From: Actinomadura luzonensis
GTDB taxonomy: Bacteria > Actinomycetota > Actinomycetes > Streptosporangiales > Streptosporangiaceae
Assembly (NCBI RefSeq): GCF_022664455.2
Contig: NZ_JAKRKC020000001.1
Coordinates: 3,973,001 to 4,037,000 of the forward strand
Reading direction: 5' to 3'
Length of the DNA: 64,000 nt
Shown: piece by piece, positions 53,719 through 62,359 of the stretch
Layout of the letters: the number at the start of each line of letters is the position of its first letter
How positions within the stretch are numbered: position 1 is the stretch's first letter
The notes under the pieces: model-generated
The model's database searches: none
Told to the model about the DNA's origin: nothing
The model's input: the letters and a program-made list of their open reading frames with translations, nothing else
Made by a program: the position numbers and the translations under genes

Positions 53719-55075
53719 GGGCGCCCCGCCCTCGCGCTCGCCGATGGCGTGGTGGCGGCGGCAGGGGCTGCGCTTCCGGCTGACGGCCGTGGCCGCCGCC
53801 GTGCTCGCGCTGGCGCTGGCGTTGTCGGCGTCGGTGCTGCTCAGCGTCCTGGACCGGGCGCTGATGGCCACCGTCGACGACAGCACCAGGCAGCAGGCCG
53901 ACGTGGTGCGCGTCGCGGCCGACGCCGGCACGCTGACCAGCCCGATCACCACCCACGACGGCACGATCGTGCAGGTGCTCGACGCGCGGGGCCGGATCAC
54001 GCACGTCACCTACGGCACCGACCGGCTGGTGCCGCTGCTGGACGCCGCCGGCCGGGCCGCGGCGCTGACCTCGGGCAGGGCGGTGGAGGTGGACGGGCGG
54101 CCGTACGCCGTCCCGGGCTTCCTGCACGTGGTGGTGCTCAGCGCCGACCACGGCCAGACCGTGCTCGCGGCCCGGTCCGTCAGCGAGATCAGGACCAGCC
54201 TCGGCACGGCCTCCCGGGTGCTGATGGTGGGCACGCCCGCGCTGGTCGTGCTGCTCGCCGTGGCGAGCTGGCTGATGATCGGGCGCACGCTGCGCCCGAT
54301 CGCCGCGCTGCGCAGGGGCGCCGACGGGATCACGCACACCGCCCGCTCGCGGCGGCTGCCGGTGCCGGCCTCGCGCGACGAGGTGCACTTCCTGGCCACC
54401 ACGCTCAACGGCATGCTGGCCCGGCTGGAGGAGGCCGAGCAGCGTCAGCGCGGCCTCGTCTCCGACGCCGCGCACGAGCTGCGCAGCCCCCTGGCCAGCA
54501 TCCGGCTGCAACTGGAGGTGGCGCTCGGCCACCCCGAGGGCCAGGACTGGCGGGAGACCGCCGAGGGCGTCCTGGAGGACACCCTGCGCCTGTCCCGGCT
54601 GGCCGAGGACCTGCTCGCGCTGGCCCGGCTGGACGAGCGCGGCGGCGTCCCGGCCAGGAGCGAGCCGGTCGAGCTGGACGAGGTGGTGCGCCGGGCCGTG
54701 GACCGTTACGCCGAGGCCCGGCTGACGGCCTGCGACCCGGTCGTGGTCCGCGGCGACGCGCTGGACCTGAGCCGGGTGCTGACCAACCTCATGGACAACG
54801 CCGTGCGGCACACCTCCTCCAAGGTCGAGGTGGCGCTGACCGCCGACGGCGTGCTCACGGTCACCGACGACGGCCCCGGCATCCCGGAGCAGGACCGTGA
54901 GCGCGTGTTCAACCGCTTCACCAGGCTCGACTCCGGGCGGAGCAGGGACGAGGGCGGCGCCGGGCTCGGGCTGGCCATCGTGCGCGAGACCGTGCGGGCG
55001 CACGGCGGCACGGTGGCCTTGGAGGACGCCGCGCCAGGACTGCGTGCGGTGGTGCGGCTTCCCGTGTCCCGATGA
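53711..55075 (+). CDS. Sensor histidine kinase
   Basis: 454 residues from a GTG overlapping the regulator gene. Two membrane helices (about 21-45 and 168-192) enclose an extracytoplasmic sensor of about 120 residues. HAMP, HisKA with the phosphorylated His in DAAHELRSPLASIR, and HATPase motifs (NLMDNAVRHT, DDGPGIP, GAGLGLAIV) follow. The adjacent LolA/ABC operon suggests an envelope-derived signal. Confidence 0.94.
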   Translation: MAEGAPPSRSPMAWWRRQGLRFRLTAVAAAVLALALALSASVLLSVLDRALMATVDDSTRQQADVVRVAADAGTLTSPITTHDGTIVQVLDARGRITHVTYGTDRLVPLLDAAGRAAALTSGRAVEVDGRPYAVPGFLHVVVLSADHGQTVLAARSVSEIRTSLGTASRVLMVGTPALVVLLAVASWLMIGRTLRPIAALRRGADGITHTARSRRLPVPASRDEVHFLATTLNGMLARLEEAEQRQRGLVSDAAHELRSPLASIRLQLEVALGHPEGQDWRETAEGVLEDTLRLSRLAEDLLALARLDERGGVPARSEPVELDEVVRRAVDRYAEARLTACDPVVVRGDALDLSRVLTNLMDNAVRHTSSKVEVALTADGVLTVTDDGPGIPEQDRERVFNRFTRLDSGRSRDEGGAGLGLAIVRETVRAHGGTVALEDAAPGLRAVVRLPVSR

Positions 55076-55229
55076 GGTGTTCCCGTGTCCCGGGGAAGGA
55101 TCCGCCCCCGCCGCCGTCGCCTGAGGGGCGAGGCCGTGGCCAGGGGGCTGAGGGACGAGGGGCCGGTGAGAGGGGCGCCCTCTGGGCCGGGCTGCGTCGC
55201 CGGGCCCTGCATATCGGTGCGGATCGGGG

Positions 55230-55266
55230 GGTTCTTCGGGGTGGTTCTTCGGGTGGTTCTTCGGGG
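55230..55266. repeat. 12-13 bp tandem repeat, three copies
   Basis: GGTTCTTCGGGG(T) is repeated three times in the 233-bp gap between the kinase gene and the convergent LysR gene. The rest of that gap is GC-rich with no gene seen. Confidence 0.85.
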
Positions 55267-55308
55267 GGTTGCGCAGGAGGGTTCAGGGGTGAGTGGAGCG
55301 TTCCGGGG

Positions 55309-56181
55309 TCAGGCGGCTGTCGTTCCCTTCTCCGCGGTCGCCAGGAAGTCCTGGGCGATGAGCGGCAGTCTGCGGCGGGCGTGCACGACGGCGATGACGC
55401 GGCGCACCGCCGGTTCGAGCGAGCGCACCACGAGGCCGGCGCGGGCGGCCTGCTCGGCCATGCCGCGGTACCACAGGAGCGAGGCCCGGCCGGCGCGGAC
55501 GGCGTTGAGCCAGCCGTTGCGCTCGTCGGTCTCCAGCACGACCGTCGGGGTGACGGCGTAGCGGCCGAACATCGCGTCGAGCTCCCTGCGCCGGGTGCTG
55601 CCGCGGGCCGGGAGGGCCAGGCGCATGCCGTGCAGCCTGCCCATCGGCACCGGGTTCGGCAGTTCGAGCCCGGGCGGGGAGATCAGCACGATCTCCTGCC
55701 GTTCGAGGGGGTGGGTGACGAGGTCGGCGGGCACCGGCAGGTCGGTGAGACCGAGGTCGGCCCGCTGGTCCCGGATGGCGCTGACGACCGCCTCGCGGCC
55801 GTCGCAGCGCACGATCTGGACGCGTACGCCCGGGTGCTCGGCCGCGTAGGCCGGCAGCAGCCGCCCCGCGAGTCCGGGCTCCAGGCTGGGCGTCGAGGCG
55901 ATGCGCAGTTCGGCGTCCGTGGCGCCGGTGTGGTTGGCCAGGCCCTCGATCTCGTGGACGGCGTCGAGCGCCTCCCGTGCGAGCTTGACCACCCGCCTGC
56001 CCTGGGCGGTGACGACGACGCCACGGCCGGAACGGGCGAACAGGGTCATGCCGAGCTCGCGCTCGAGATCGCGGATCGCGCGGGAGAGCGCTGGCTGCGC
56101 GATGTACAGCGACCTGGCCGCGTCGGTCATGGTGCGGTGCTCCGCAGTCGCGACCACATAGCGGAGCTGCTGGAGATTCAT
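55309..56181 (-). CDS. LysR-family regulator
   Basis: 290 residues. The N-terminal helix-turn-helix (MNLQQLRYVVATAEHRTMTDAARSLYIAQPALSRAIRDLERELG) and the LysR substrate domain are complete. TAGCTT lies 7 nt before the ATG with no ribosome site, which suggests a leaderless message. The likely target is unclear because the divergent neighbour is a metallopeptidase about 200 bp away. Confidence 0.92.
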   Translation of the reverse strand: MNLQQLRYVVATAEHRTMTDAARSLYIAQPALSRAIRDLERELGMTLFARSGRGVVVTAQGRRVVKLAREALDAVHEIEGLANHTGATDAELRIASTPSLEPGLAGRLLPAYAAEHPGVRVQIVRCDGREAVVSAIRDQRADLGLTDLPVPADLVTHPLERQEIVLISPPGLELPNPVPMGRLHGMRLALPARGSTRRRELDAMFGRYAVTPTVVLETDERNGWLNAVRAGRASLLWYRGMAEQAARAGLVVRSLEPAVRRVIAVVHARRRLPLIAQDFLATAEKGTTAA

Positions 56182-56188
56182 GCCAAAG

Positions 56189-56194
56189 AAGCTA
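56189..56194 (-). promoter_or_regulatory. -10 box of the LysR gene
   Basis: TAGCTT on the minus strand is 7 nt from the ATG at 56181. Confidence 0.5.
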
Positions 56195-56382
56195 GGACAC
56201 AGCCCGCTCCGCGGACCGAAAGATAACCGAGATCACCTCGAATGATTTCGGACTGTGACCGTGCACTGCTACATCCGTGACGGGTGATAAATCAGTATGC
56301 TTTTGCCCCAAATTTGCCAAGGGTCCGTCAAGTCGCCGGACGAAGCGCGGCAAACAGACAACGGGGCGAACGGGGAGACAGG

Positions 56383-57843
56383 GTGACAGGTAACGGGCAA
56401 TATCCACCCCCGCCACAGGGGCCAGGGCAGCCACAGCGGCCCCCGTCGTTGCCGTGGCCGCCGCCCGGCCACGGCCGGCAGGGCCGGCAGCCCCAGCCGC
56501 CGCAGCCCCAGTCCCAGCCGCAGGGCGGCAACCCGTACGGGCAGCCGCCCGCCGCGCCGCCGCCGGGATACCCGCCGCCGCCCGGATACCCCCCGCCGCC
56601 GCCGCAGGGCCCGCCGGGGTACCCGCAGGGGCCCGGGTACCCGCAGGGGCAGCCCGCGTACCCGCCGCAGGGGGCGCCGCAGCACGACGGCCTGACGCGG
56701 CCCTACACGCAGCAGATGCCGCCGCCGCCTCCCCCGCCGCCGCAGTACGCGCAACACTACCGGCAGCCCGCGCCTCCCCCTCCTCCGCCGCCGCCCCCGC
56801 CGATGCCGCCGCGGCAGTGGCAGCATCCGCCGCCGCGCCGCCGGTCCGGCATGGGCGTGGTCGGCGTGCTGGGCGCCGTGTTCGGCGCGATGGCGGCGCT
56901 GTTCGTGCTGCTCGTCGTGGGGGCGGCGATGCTGAAGAGCTCGTCGCGGTCGGAGACGACGACGCCGATCGCGGTCCCGACGTACGAGCCGCCGTCGCGC
57001 TTCACCCGTGAGCCGTCGCCGGACCCGAGCAGCACCGCCACCAGGCGGCCGACGCCGCGGCAGACCCGCACGCCGGAGGAGACGGTGACGCCGCCGGCCA
57101 GGGTCACGGTCAACACGAGCCTGAAGAACAACACGCTGTACCGGGCGGGCGCGCTGCCCCGGCTGAACTGCCGGGCGGGCAACGTCAGCATCTTCAGCCA
57201 CAGCCAGCTCAAGGCGCTGATCCTGAGGACCGGCAAGTGCATGGACCGCGCGTGGGGGCCGCTGCTGGAGAAGCAGGGCTTCGACTTCAGCCCGCCGGGC
57301 TACGCCATCGCCTCCGGCCGCGGCCGGGGCGCGTGCGGCGACTACCCGCACGCCGGCAGCATGGTGCCGTACTACTGCCCGCGCAACGAGACGATCTACG
57401 CCTCGACCTCGGCCATGGCGCGCGGCAACGGCAACGCGCGCGGCTACGGCCAGATCATCTCCTGGCACGGCGGCATCATCAGCATGATGGCCCACGAGTA
57501 CGGCCACCACGTCCAGAACGAGACGGGCCTGATGAACTCCTGGTGGGACAGCACGCTGGACAGCTCCAGCCAGAGCTCGAAGCTGGCGCTCAGCCGGCGG
57601 CTGGAGCTGCAGGCCACCTGTCTCGGCGGCCTGTGGATGCGCTCGGTGGCCTCCTCCTACCCGGTCAGCACGGCCAACAGGAGCCGGCTGTTCTGGTTCT
57701 ACGGCCAGGTGGGCGACTACCCGGGCTGGCCGCGCGACCACGGAACGCCGGCCAACAACAACCGGTGGTTCCGCCAAGGTTGGGAGAGGAACAAGCCGTT
57801 CCAGTGCAACACGTGGATGGCTCCGTCCTCGACAGTGTCCTGA
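56383..57843 (+). CDS. Proline-rich membrane-anchored neutral zinc metallopeptidase
   Basis: 486 residues from a GTG with GGGGAG upstream. Residues 1-145 are a Pro/Gln/Gly-rich cytoplasmic region, then one membrane helix (about 157-183), a Thr/Pro linker and a catalytic domain with HEYGH at 371-375 (MMAHEYGHHVQNETG) and the downstream helix LELQATCLGGLW that supplies the third ligand in this family. This is the YpfJ/neutral zinc metallopeptidase group. The active domain lies outside the cell. Four or five Cys residues are in that domain. Confidence 0.92.
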   Translation: MTGNGQYPPPPQGPGQPQRPPSLPWPPPGHGRQGRQPQPPQPQSQPQGGNPYGQPPAAPPPGYPPPPGYPPPPPQGPPGYPQGPGYPQGQPAYPPQGAPQHDGLTRPYTQQMPPPPPPPPQYAQHYRQPAPPPPPPPPPPMPPRQWQHPPPRRRSGMGVVGVLGAVFGAMAALFVLLVVGAAMLKSSSRSETTTPIAVPTYEPPSRFTREPSPDPSSTATRRPTPRQTRTPEETVTPPARVTVNTSLKNNTLYRAGALPRLNCRAGNVSIFSHSQLKALILRTGKCMDRAWGPLLEKQGFDFSPPGYAIASGRGRGACGDYPHAGSMVPYYCPRNETIYASTSAMARGNGNARGYGQIISWHGGIISMMAHEYGHHVQNETGLMNSWWDSTLDSSSQSSKLALSRRLELQATCLGGLWMRSVASSYPVSTANRSRLFWFYGQVGDYPGWPRDHGTPANNNRWFRQGWERNKPFQCNTWMAPSSTVS

Positions 57844-57915
57844 GAACCTCCTGAGAATTCCACGTGGAGTTCATCTCAGCTTGGGCAAGTGTCTGTGTTG
57901 TCCGCTTATGGGGAC

Positions 57916-57921
57916 TAGAAT
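57916..57921 (+). promoter_or_regulatory. -10-like box (TAGAAT) upstream of the LCP gene
   Basis: TAGAAT lies about 55 bp before the GTG start. The -35 is unclear (TTGTCC is only 12 nt away, GTGTTG is 17 nt away). Confidence 0.35.
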
Positions 57922-57975
57922 CCTGGCAATCTTCGTCCCCGACGGGGGATTGTCCTGCCTGGTGAAGGAGCCGGT

Positions 57976-59568
57976 GTGAGAGAGCGCGACGGGGTCGACA
58001 CCGAGCCAGGAGGCGGTTCAGAAGGCGGCGGCGATCGCCGCCCGCGCCGGCCGCGCCCGGCCCCGGGCGGGCCCCGCTTCGCCCGGCCGCTCACGCCCGG
58101 CGCGGTGCTCGGCTGGACCGCGCTGTCGGCGGTCGCGCCCGGCGCCGCGCACCTGCGCGCCGGGCGCCGCCGCACCGGGCTGGTCATGCTCGGCGCGTAC
58201 GCGGCGCTGCTGCTCGCGGCCCTCGCCTTCGGCCTGACCCGCAGCGTGACGGACCTGACGTCCTTCGTGGACGGCGGGATGATGATGCTGGTGATCGTCG
58301 TCGCCTCGGCGCTGGCGCTGGCCTGGTTCGCGATCGTGGTCACCTCGTACGTGGTTCTCAGCCCGAACCGGCTCAACCAGCAGGGCCAGATGCTGACCGG
58401 CGTGCTGGTGGGGGTGTTGTGCGTGGCGGTGATGGCGCCCTTCGCGCTCGTCGCCAACACCGTCCTCACGCTCAGGAACACCGTCCAGAACATCTTCCCG
58501 TCCGCGCCCGACTCCGACACCCCGGCCGTCGCGCACAACCCCGAGGACCCCTGGGCGGGCAAGGACCGCGTCAACTTCCTGCTGGTCGGCGGCGACGCGG
58601 CCGGCAACCGCACCGGCGTGCGGACCGACAGCATGAACGTGGCCAGCATCGACGTCAAGACCGGCAACACGGTCCTGTTCAGCCTGCCGCGCAACCTCCA
58701 GCACGTGCACTTCCCGCCCGGCTCGGCGCTGGCCAGGCAGTTCCCGAACGGCTACATGGCCGAGCTGCCGAACGGCGGCCTGCTCAACGAGGTCTGGCAG
58801 TACGCCAACGAGAACCCGCAGATCGCGGGCGGCAGGAACAAGGGCCCGCGGGCGCTGATGGACGCCATCGGCTACACCCTCGGCCTGCGGATCGACTACT
58901 ACGCCCTCATCAACATGTACGGCTTCGCCTCCCTCGTGGACGCCATCGGCGGCCTGAAGATCCGCGTGGAGCAGGACGTGAAGTGGGGCGGCCTCTACGG
59001 CACCGCCGGCACCATCAAGGCCGGCTACCGCAAGCTCACCGGCGAGCAGGCCCTCTGGTACGGCCGCTCCCGCGTCAACAGCGACGACTTCTCCCGCATG
59101 GCCCGCCAGCGCTGCGTCATCGGCGCCTTCGCCCAGCAGGCCACGCCCGCGGTCATCCTGGCGAACTTCGAGAAGATCGCCGGCGCGACCAAGCGCATGG
59201 CGCAGACCAACATCCCGCAGCAGCTCCTCAAGCCGCTCGCGGACCTGGCGCTGAAGGTGAAGGACGCGAAGATCACCAGCCTGCAGTTCGTGCCGCCGGA
59301 GTTCTACTCGGGCCGGCCCGACTGGGCCAAGATCCGCCAGGCCACGAAGAAGGCGATCGCCGACTCCGTGCGACCGGCCCGCCAGGCCCAGACCGCGAAC
59401 GTCACGGCCTCCCCCACCGCCACCGGCCCCGCCGACTCCACCACCGGCCCCACCACCGGCCCCACCGCGTCGCCGACGCGGACCCGCGCCGCCGCGCCCA
59501 CGCAGACGCCGACCCGCAACACGCAGAAGGCCGGCGCCCGCTCCCTGGACGAGCTCTGCGGCCTGTGA
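57976..59568 (+). CDS. LytR-CpsA-Psr (LCP) family protein
   Basis: 530 residues from a GTG with GAAGGAG 3 nt upstream. Three to four membrane helices (about 38-165) precede an LCP domain (about 195-440) with the phosphate-binding arginines in GVRTDSMNVASID and VLFSLPRNLQ and the late R-S-R-V-N-S-D-D-F-S-R-M-A-R-Q-R motif. LCP enzymes attach anionic polymers to peptidoglycan. A Thr/Pro tail follows. The additional helices before the domain are seen in a subset of actinobacterial LCP proteins. Confidence 0.92.
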   Translation: MRERDGVDTEPGGGSEGGGDRRPRRPRPAPGGPRFARPLTPGAVLGWTALSAVAPGAAHLRAGRRRTGLVMLGAYAALLLAALAFGLTRSVTDLTSFVDGGMMMLVIVVASALALAWFAIVVTSYVVLSPNRLNQQGQMLTGVLVGVLCVAVMAPFALVANTVLTLRNTVQNIFPSAPDSDTPAVAHNPEDPWAGKDRVNFLLVGGDAAGNRTGVRTDSMNVASIDVKTGNTVLFSLPRNLQHVHFPPGSALARQFPNGYMAELPNGGLLNEVWQYANENPQIAGGRNKGPRALMDAIGYTLGLRIDYYALINMYGFASLVDAIGGLKIRVEQDVKWGGLYGTAGTIKAGYRKLTGEQALWYGRSRVNSDDFSRMARQRCVIGAFAQQATPAVILANFEKIAGATKRMAQTNIPQQLLKPLADLALKVKDAKITSLQFVPPEFYSGRPDWAKIRQATKKAIADSVRPARQAQTANVTASPTATGPADSTTGPTTGPTASPTRTRAAAPTQTPTRNTQKAGARSLDELCGL

Positions 59569-59593
59569 GGCGGCATGCGGGGGCTTCCCGTGA

Positions 59594-59631
59594 GGGTGTG
59601 AGGGGCGCGGCGCGGCACGCCCCTCACACCC
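59594..59631. terminator. Hairpin between convergent genes
   Basis: The arms at 59594-59607 (GGGTGTGAGGGGCG) and 59618-59631 are exact complements: 14-bp stem, 10-nt loop. It lies between the LCP gene and the convergent lipase-like gene. Confidence 0.85.
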
Positions 59632-59649
59632 GGCCACCCCGCCGGGAGG

Positions 59650-60978
59650 TCACTTGCCGAGCTGCCCGAGGATCCACTCGGCCAGCGTCGCGGTCACCTT
59701 CCCGTGCTCGCTGTTGTGGGCGTCGCAGTGGTAGTCGTCGAGCTGGCTGTGCTCCGGCGACAGGGCGGTGATGTCGGTGTAGAGGTCCACCGGCCACTCC
59801 AGGGGGTCGTACTGGAGGGCGACGGAGCTGACCGACGGGACGAAGCAGGCCGAGCGGTAGCGGCCCTCGATCGGCGCGCCGAACCCGTCGGCGACCATGC
59901 CGTAGCAGGGCATGGTGCCGCCGGGCGCGCCGTCGAAGGACGGCACGCCGCTGGTGTAGCTGCGGCTGGCCCACAGCGGCAGCGCCCGCATGCCGCCCAC
60001 CAGGCGGTCGCGGCCCCGCTCCGGCTGGGTGCGCACGCTCGCCCCCACCAGGCCGCCGAGCTCGCTCCACTCGAACACCGGGTCGTCGGGCGGGATGTTC
60101 CTGCCGGTGCCGTCCGCGGCGCCGTTGGAGACGCCGAGCTTGCGCGGCCGGACCGGGAACCAGCCCACCCGCCGCAGGTCCTCCAGGAACTCCACGCGCA
60201 GCAGGCTCGCGGTCGCGACCGGCCCGGAGTAGCGGCCGCTCTCCACCCACGCCCACAGCACCTGCTGGGCCATGGGGCTGCTGACGAGGTCGGCCTGGCC
60301 GGCCGGGACCAGGCTCTGGCTGAAGTAGGCGAGCTGCTGGAGGACGAGCGGGATCCAGGCCCCGTTGTGCGGGGTGTCGTAGGACAGGTACGTCCCGGTC
60401 TGGTGGTCCTCGCCGCGGTTCTCCATCTCGGCCAGCGCGTACCGGGTGATCAGCCCGCCCACGCCGAGCCCGCCGACGATCAGGGGCGCGTGGCCGGACC
60501 GCTCCTCGATGGCCCGGCGCACGCACGCCGCCGCCACGCCGGCGTTGGCCTGGATGTGGCCGTGCCGGGCGGCGAAGCCCAGCAGCACGACGTCGATGCC
60601 CTGGGCGAGGAGCTGGTCGAGCAGGCACTGCTGGTGCGGCGGGTAGGGCGTGTCGAGCTGGTTCCACAGGCCCGCCAGGTCGCTGGGGCCGTGGTTGAAG
60701 CCGTCGGCGATGATCATCGGTCTGACCAGGCGGTCGTGGCCCGCGCCGTAGTGGACGGCGGCGGTGCCGGCGGCGCTGCGGCCCTGGTGGGACCAGGCGG
60801 CGCCGAGCGTCCACACCTCGTCGGCGGTGCGCGCCTGCCCGGCGGGCGGCGGCGTCGCGAAGAACACCTCCCGGGGCATCACCCGGGCGACCTCCTCCGC
60901 TCGCCCGGCCGGCGCCGGCTCCGACTCCTGCCGCAGGGCACGCACCACGTCGATCCTGGCTGCCCCTTGTGTCGCCAT
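59650..60978 (-). CDS. Lipase-like alpha/beta hydrolase without a nucleophile serine
   Basis: 442 residues. The order of features is that of PGAP1/lipase-like folds: an early strand VRPMIIADGFN, LIVGGLGVGGLITRYALAEMENRG as the elbow and following helix, and YLSYDTPHNGAWIP. The elbow, normally G-x-S-x-G, reads G170-L-G172-V-G174, so the nucleophile is glycine. Late His residues (YHCDAHNSEHG) remain. It may be a pseudoenzyme or use another residue. No signal peptide is seen. AAAGGTGA lies 8 nt before the ATG. Confidence 0.75.
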   Translation of the reverse strand: MATQGAARIDVVRALRQESEPAPAGRAEEVARVMPREVFFATPPPAGQARTADEVWTLGAAWSHQGRSAAGTAAVHYGAGHDRLVRPMIIADGFNHGPSDLAGLWNQLDTPYPPHQQCLLDQLLAQGIDVVLLGFAARHGHIQANAGVAAACVRRAIEERSGHAPLIVGGLGVGGLITRYALAEMENRGEDHQTGTYLSYDTPHNGAWIPLVLQQLAYFSQSLVPAGQADLVSSPMAQQVLWAWVESGRYSGPVATASLLRVEFLEDLRRVGWFPVRPRKLGVSNGAADGTGRNIPPDDPVFEWSELGGLVGASVRTQPERGRDRLVGGMRALPLWASRSYTSGVPSFDGAPGGTMPCYGMVADGFGAPIEGRYRSACFVPSVSSVALQYDPLEWPVDLYTDITALSPEHSQLDDYHCDAHNSEHGKVTATLAEWILGQLGK

Positions 60979-61064
60979 GATTTGTTCACCTTTTTTCTCG
61001 CGGGTTACCGGACGTCACCCCCGATCTCGGCGCCTCCTTTTCCGGGAAGAGCTGTTTCCTTTTT

Positions 61065-61097
61065 CCGCGGCCGGGCGATCAGCTCACCCGGCCGCGG
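61065..61097. terminator. Hairpin downstream of the secreted protein gene
   Basis: CCGCGGCCGGG and CCCGGCCGCGG form a perfect 11-bp stem with an 11-nt loop, after the gene at 61211-62266 and before the lipase-like gene. Confidence 0.6.
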
Positions 61098-61210
61098 GCT
61101 GGTATGTCCAGCTCACCTCGCGCCCGGCGACAAATCAAGGCACGGCGAAAACAATCGTCCTGACCGTCCGTCAAGGTGTTACTGGGAGCGTTTCGAGAAA
61201 TTGACGGGGA

Positions 61211-62266
61211 TCAGCGGAAGTCGGAGATGCGCAGCACCGCGAGCATGTCCGTCGCCCGCGACCCGGTGGAGAACGACGCCTCGACGCCGACCCAGCCGCG
61301 GAAGGCGCCCGTGTCGTCGATGATCTGCATGAGCGGCTTGACGTGGGAGTTGCCGGTGTAGCAGAACTCGTGGCGCTCCATCGCCAGGCAGGTGCACCAG
61401 TGCCACAGCGTGTCGCGGCGGTCGGAGGTGGAGATCGTCGTCAGGTAGTACTGGATGGAGCTGACGTTCGCGCGGGTGCCGCCGCCGTACTTGGGGCAGC
61501 CGCCCGACTTCTGGCAGGCGCCGCGCGAGGACGGCTGCAGGTACGTCAGGCACGAGGTGGTGGCGGCGCAGGCGCGGAAGGCGGAGTGGCCGAACGGCTG
61601 GCCGGCCGAGGTGACGAGCTTGCCGCTCGCCCAGCTCGTCAGGTCCTGGCGGAGCGAGCCGCGGAAGGCGCGCACGGACGTCATCGCGCGCCGGGTGCCC
61701 GCCGCGGCGTTGCTGCCGTAGCCGTACCCGTGGGTGGCGAGGGTGCTGTGCTTGAGGTCGAGGCGGGCCAGCCGGCCGTCGGGCGCGGAGCGCACGTACC
61801 ACTGCTCGGTCCAGGTCTGGGCGATCTTCCACCGGATGGTGAGCACGCCGCCCGCCACGCTGTAGGTGCCGGTGCGGCGCTCGCCTGGCGCGCCGGTGAA
61901 GCCGCCCGCGGTCAGCACCTCGCAGGCGCGGGGCCGCGTCCCGGAGCCGCCCGCCTTGGTGGTGCAGCTCGGGTCGGGGACGGTGCCGGTGCGCTGGCGG
62001 GCCGTGGGGTGCCGCTGCCACCACAGGTAGCCGGCGGCGCTCACCGTGCCGTCCGTGGCGAAGCGGTAGGTGGCGAGACGGACCCAGTTCTGCCGGGAGG
62101 AGGTCTTCAGGTGGCCCTGGGAGACGACGAAGGTCGTCTTCCCGCCCGGCAGCCGCGCCGCGGCGGGCGCCGTGGCGGCGGCTGTGGTCGTGGCGGCTGT
62201 GGCGGGCTGGACGGGCAGGAGGGTGATGGCGAGCACGAAGGACAGGATCGCCGCTGCGGTGCGCAT
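61211..62266 (-). CDS. Secreted cysteine-rich protein of unknown function
   Basis: 351 residues. A signal peptide ending near A-T-A (about residue 24) is clear. The mature protein has nine Cys residues, several clustered (FRACAATTSCLTYL, GACQKSGGCPKYGG, HWCTCLAMERHEFCYTG), which suggests a disulfide-rich exported fold. Several Trp and Tyr residues in YLWWQRH and WKIAQTWTEQWY suggest a surface or ligand-binding role. No catalytic motif or family is recognised. The start at 62266 has GGAG 7 nt upstream and yields the signal peptide; a longer form to 62311 would not. Confidence 0.75.
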   Translation of the reverse strand: MRTAAAILSFVLAITLLPVQPATAATTTAAATAPAAARLPGGKTTFVVSQGHLKTSSRQNWVRLATYRFATDGTVSAAGYLWWQRHPTARQRTGTVPDPSCTTKAGGSGTRPRACEVLTAGGFTGAPGERRTGTYSVAGGVLTIRWKIAQTWTEQWYVRSAPDGRLARLDLKHSTLATHGYGYGSNAAAGTRRAMTSVRAFRGSLRQDLTSWASGKLVTSAGQPFGHSAFRACAATTSCLTYLQPSSRGACQKSGGCPKYGGGTRANVSSIQYYLTTISTSDRRDTLWHWCTCLAMERHEFCYTGNSHVKPLMQIIDDTGAFRGWVGVEASFSTGSRATDMLAVLRISDFR

Positions 62267-62359
62267 GAACAGACTCCGGAAGGCTTGCTTACGGTCTTGA
62301 CCGATCGTCAACGGGCCACCGTAGTGGCCGCCGGCCGGATCTGTCCCGTGAACGCCCGG

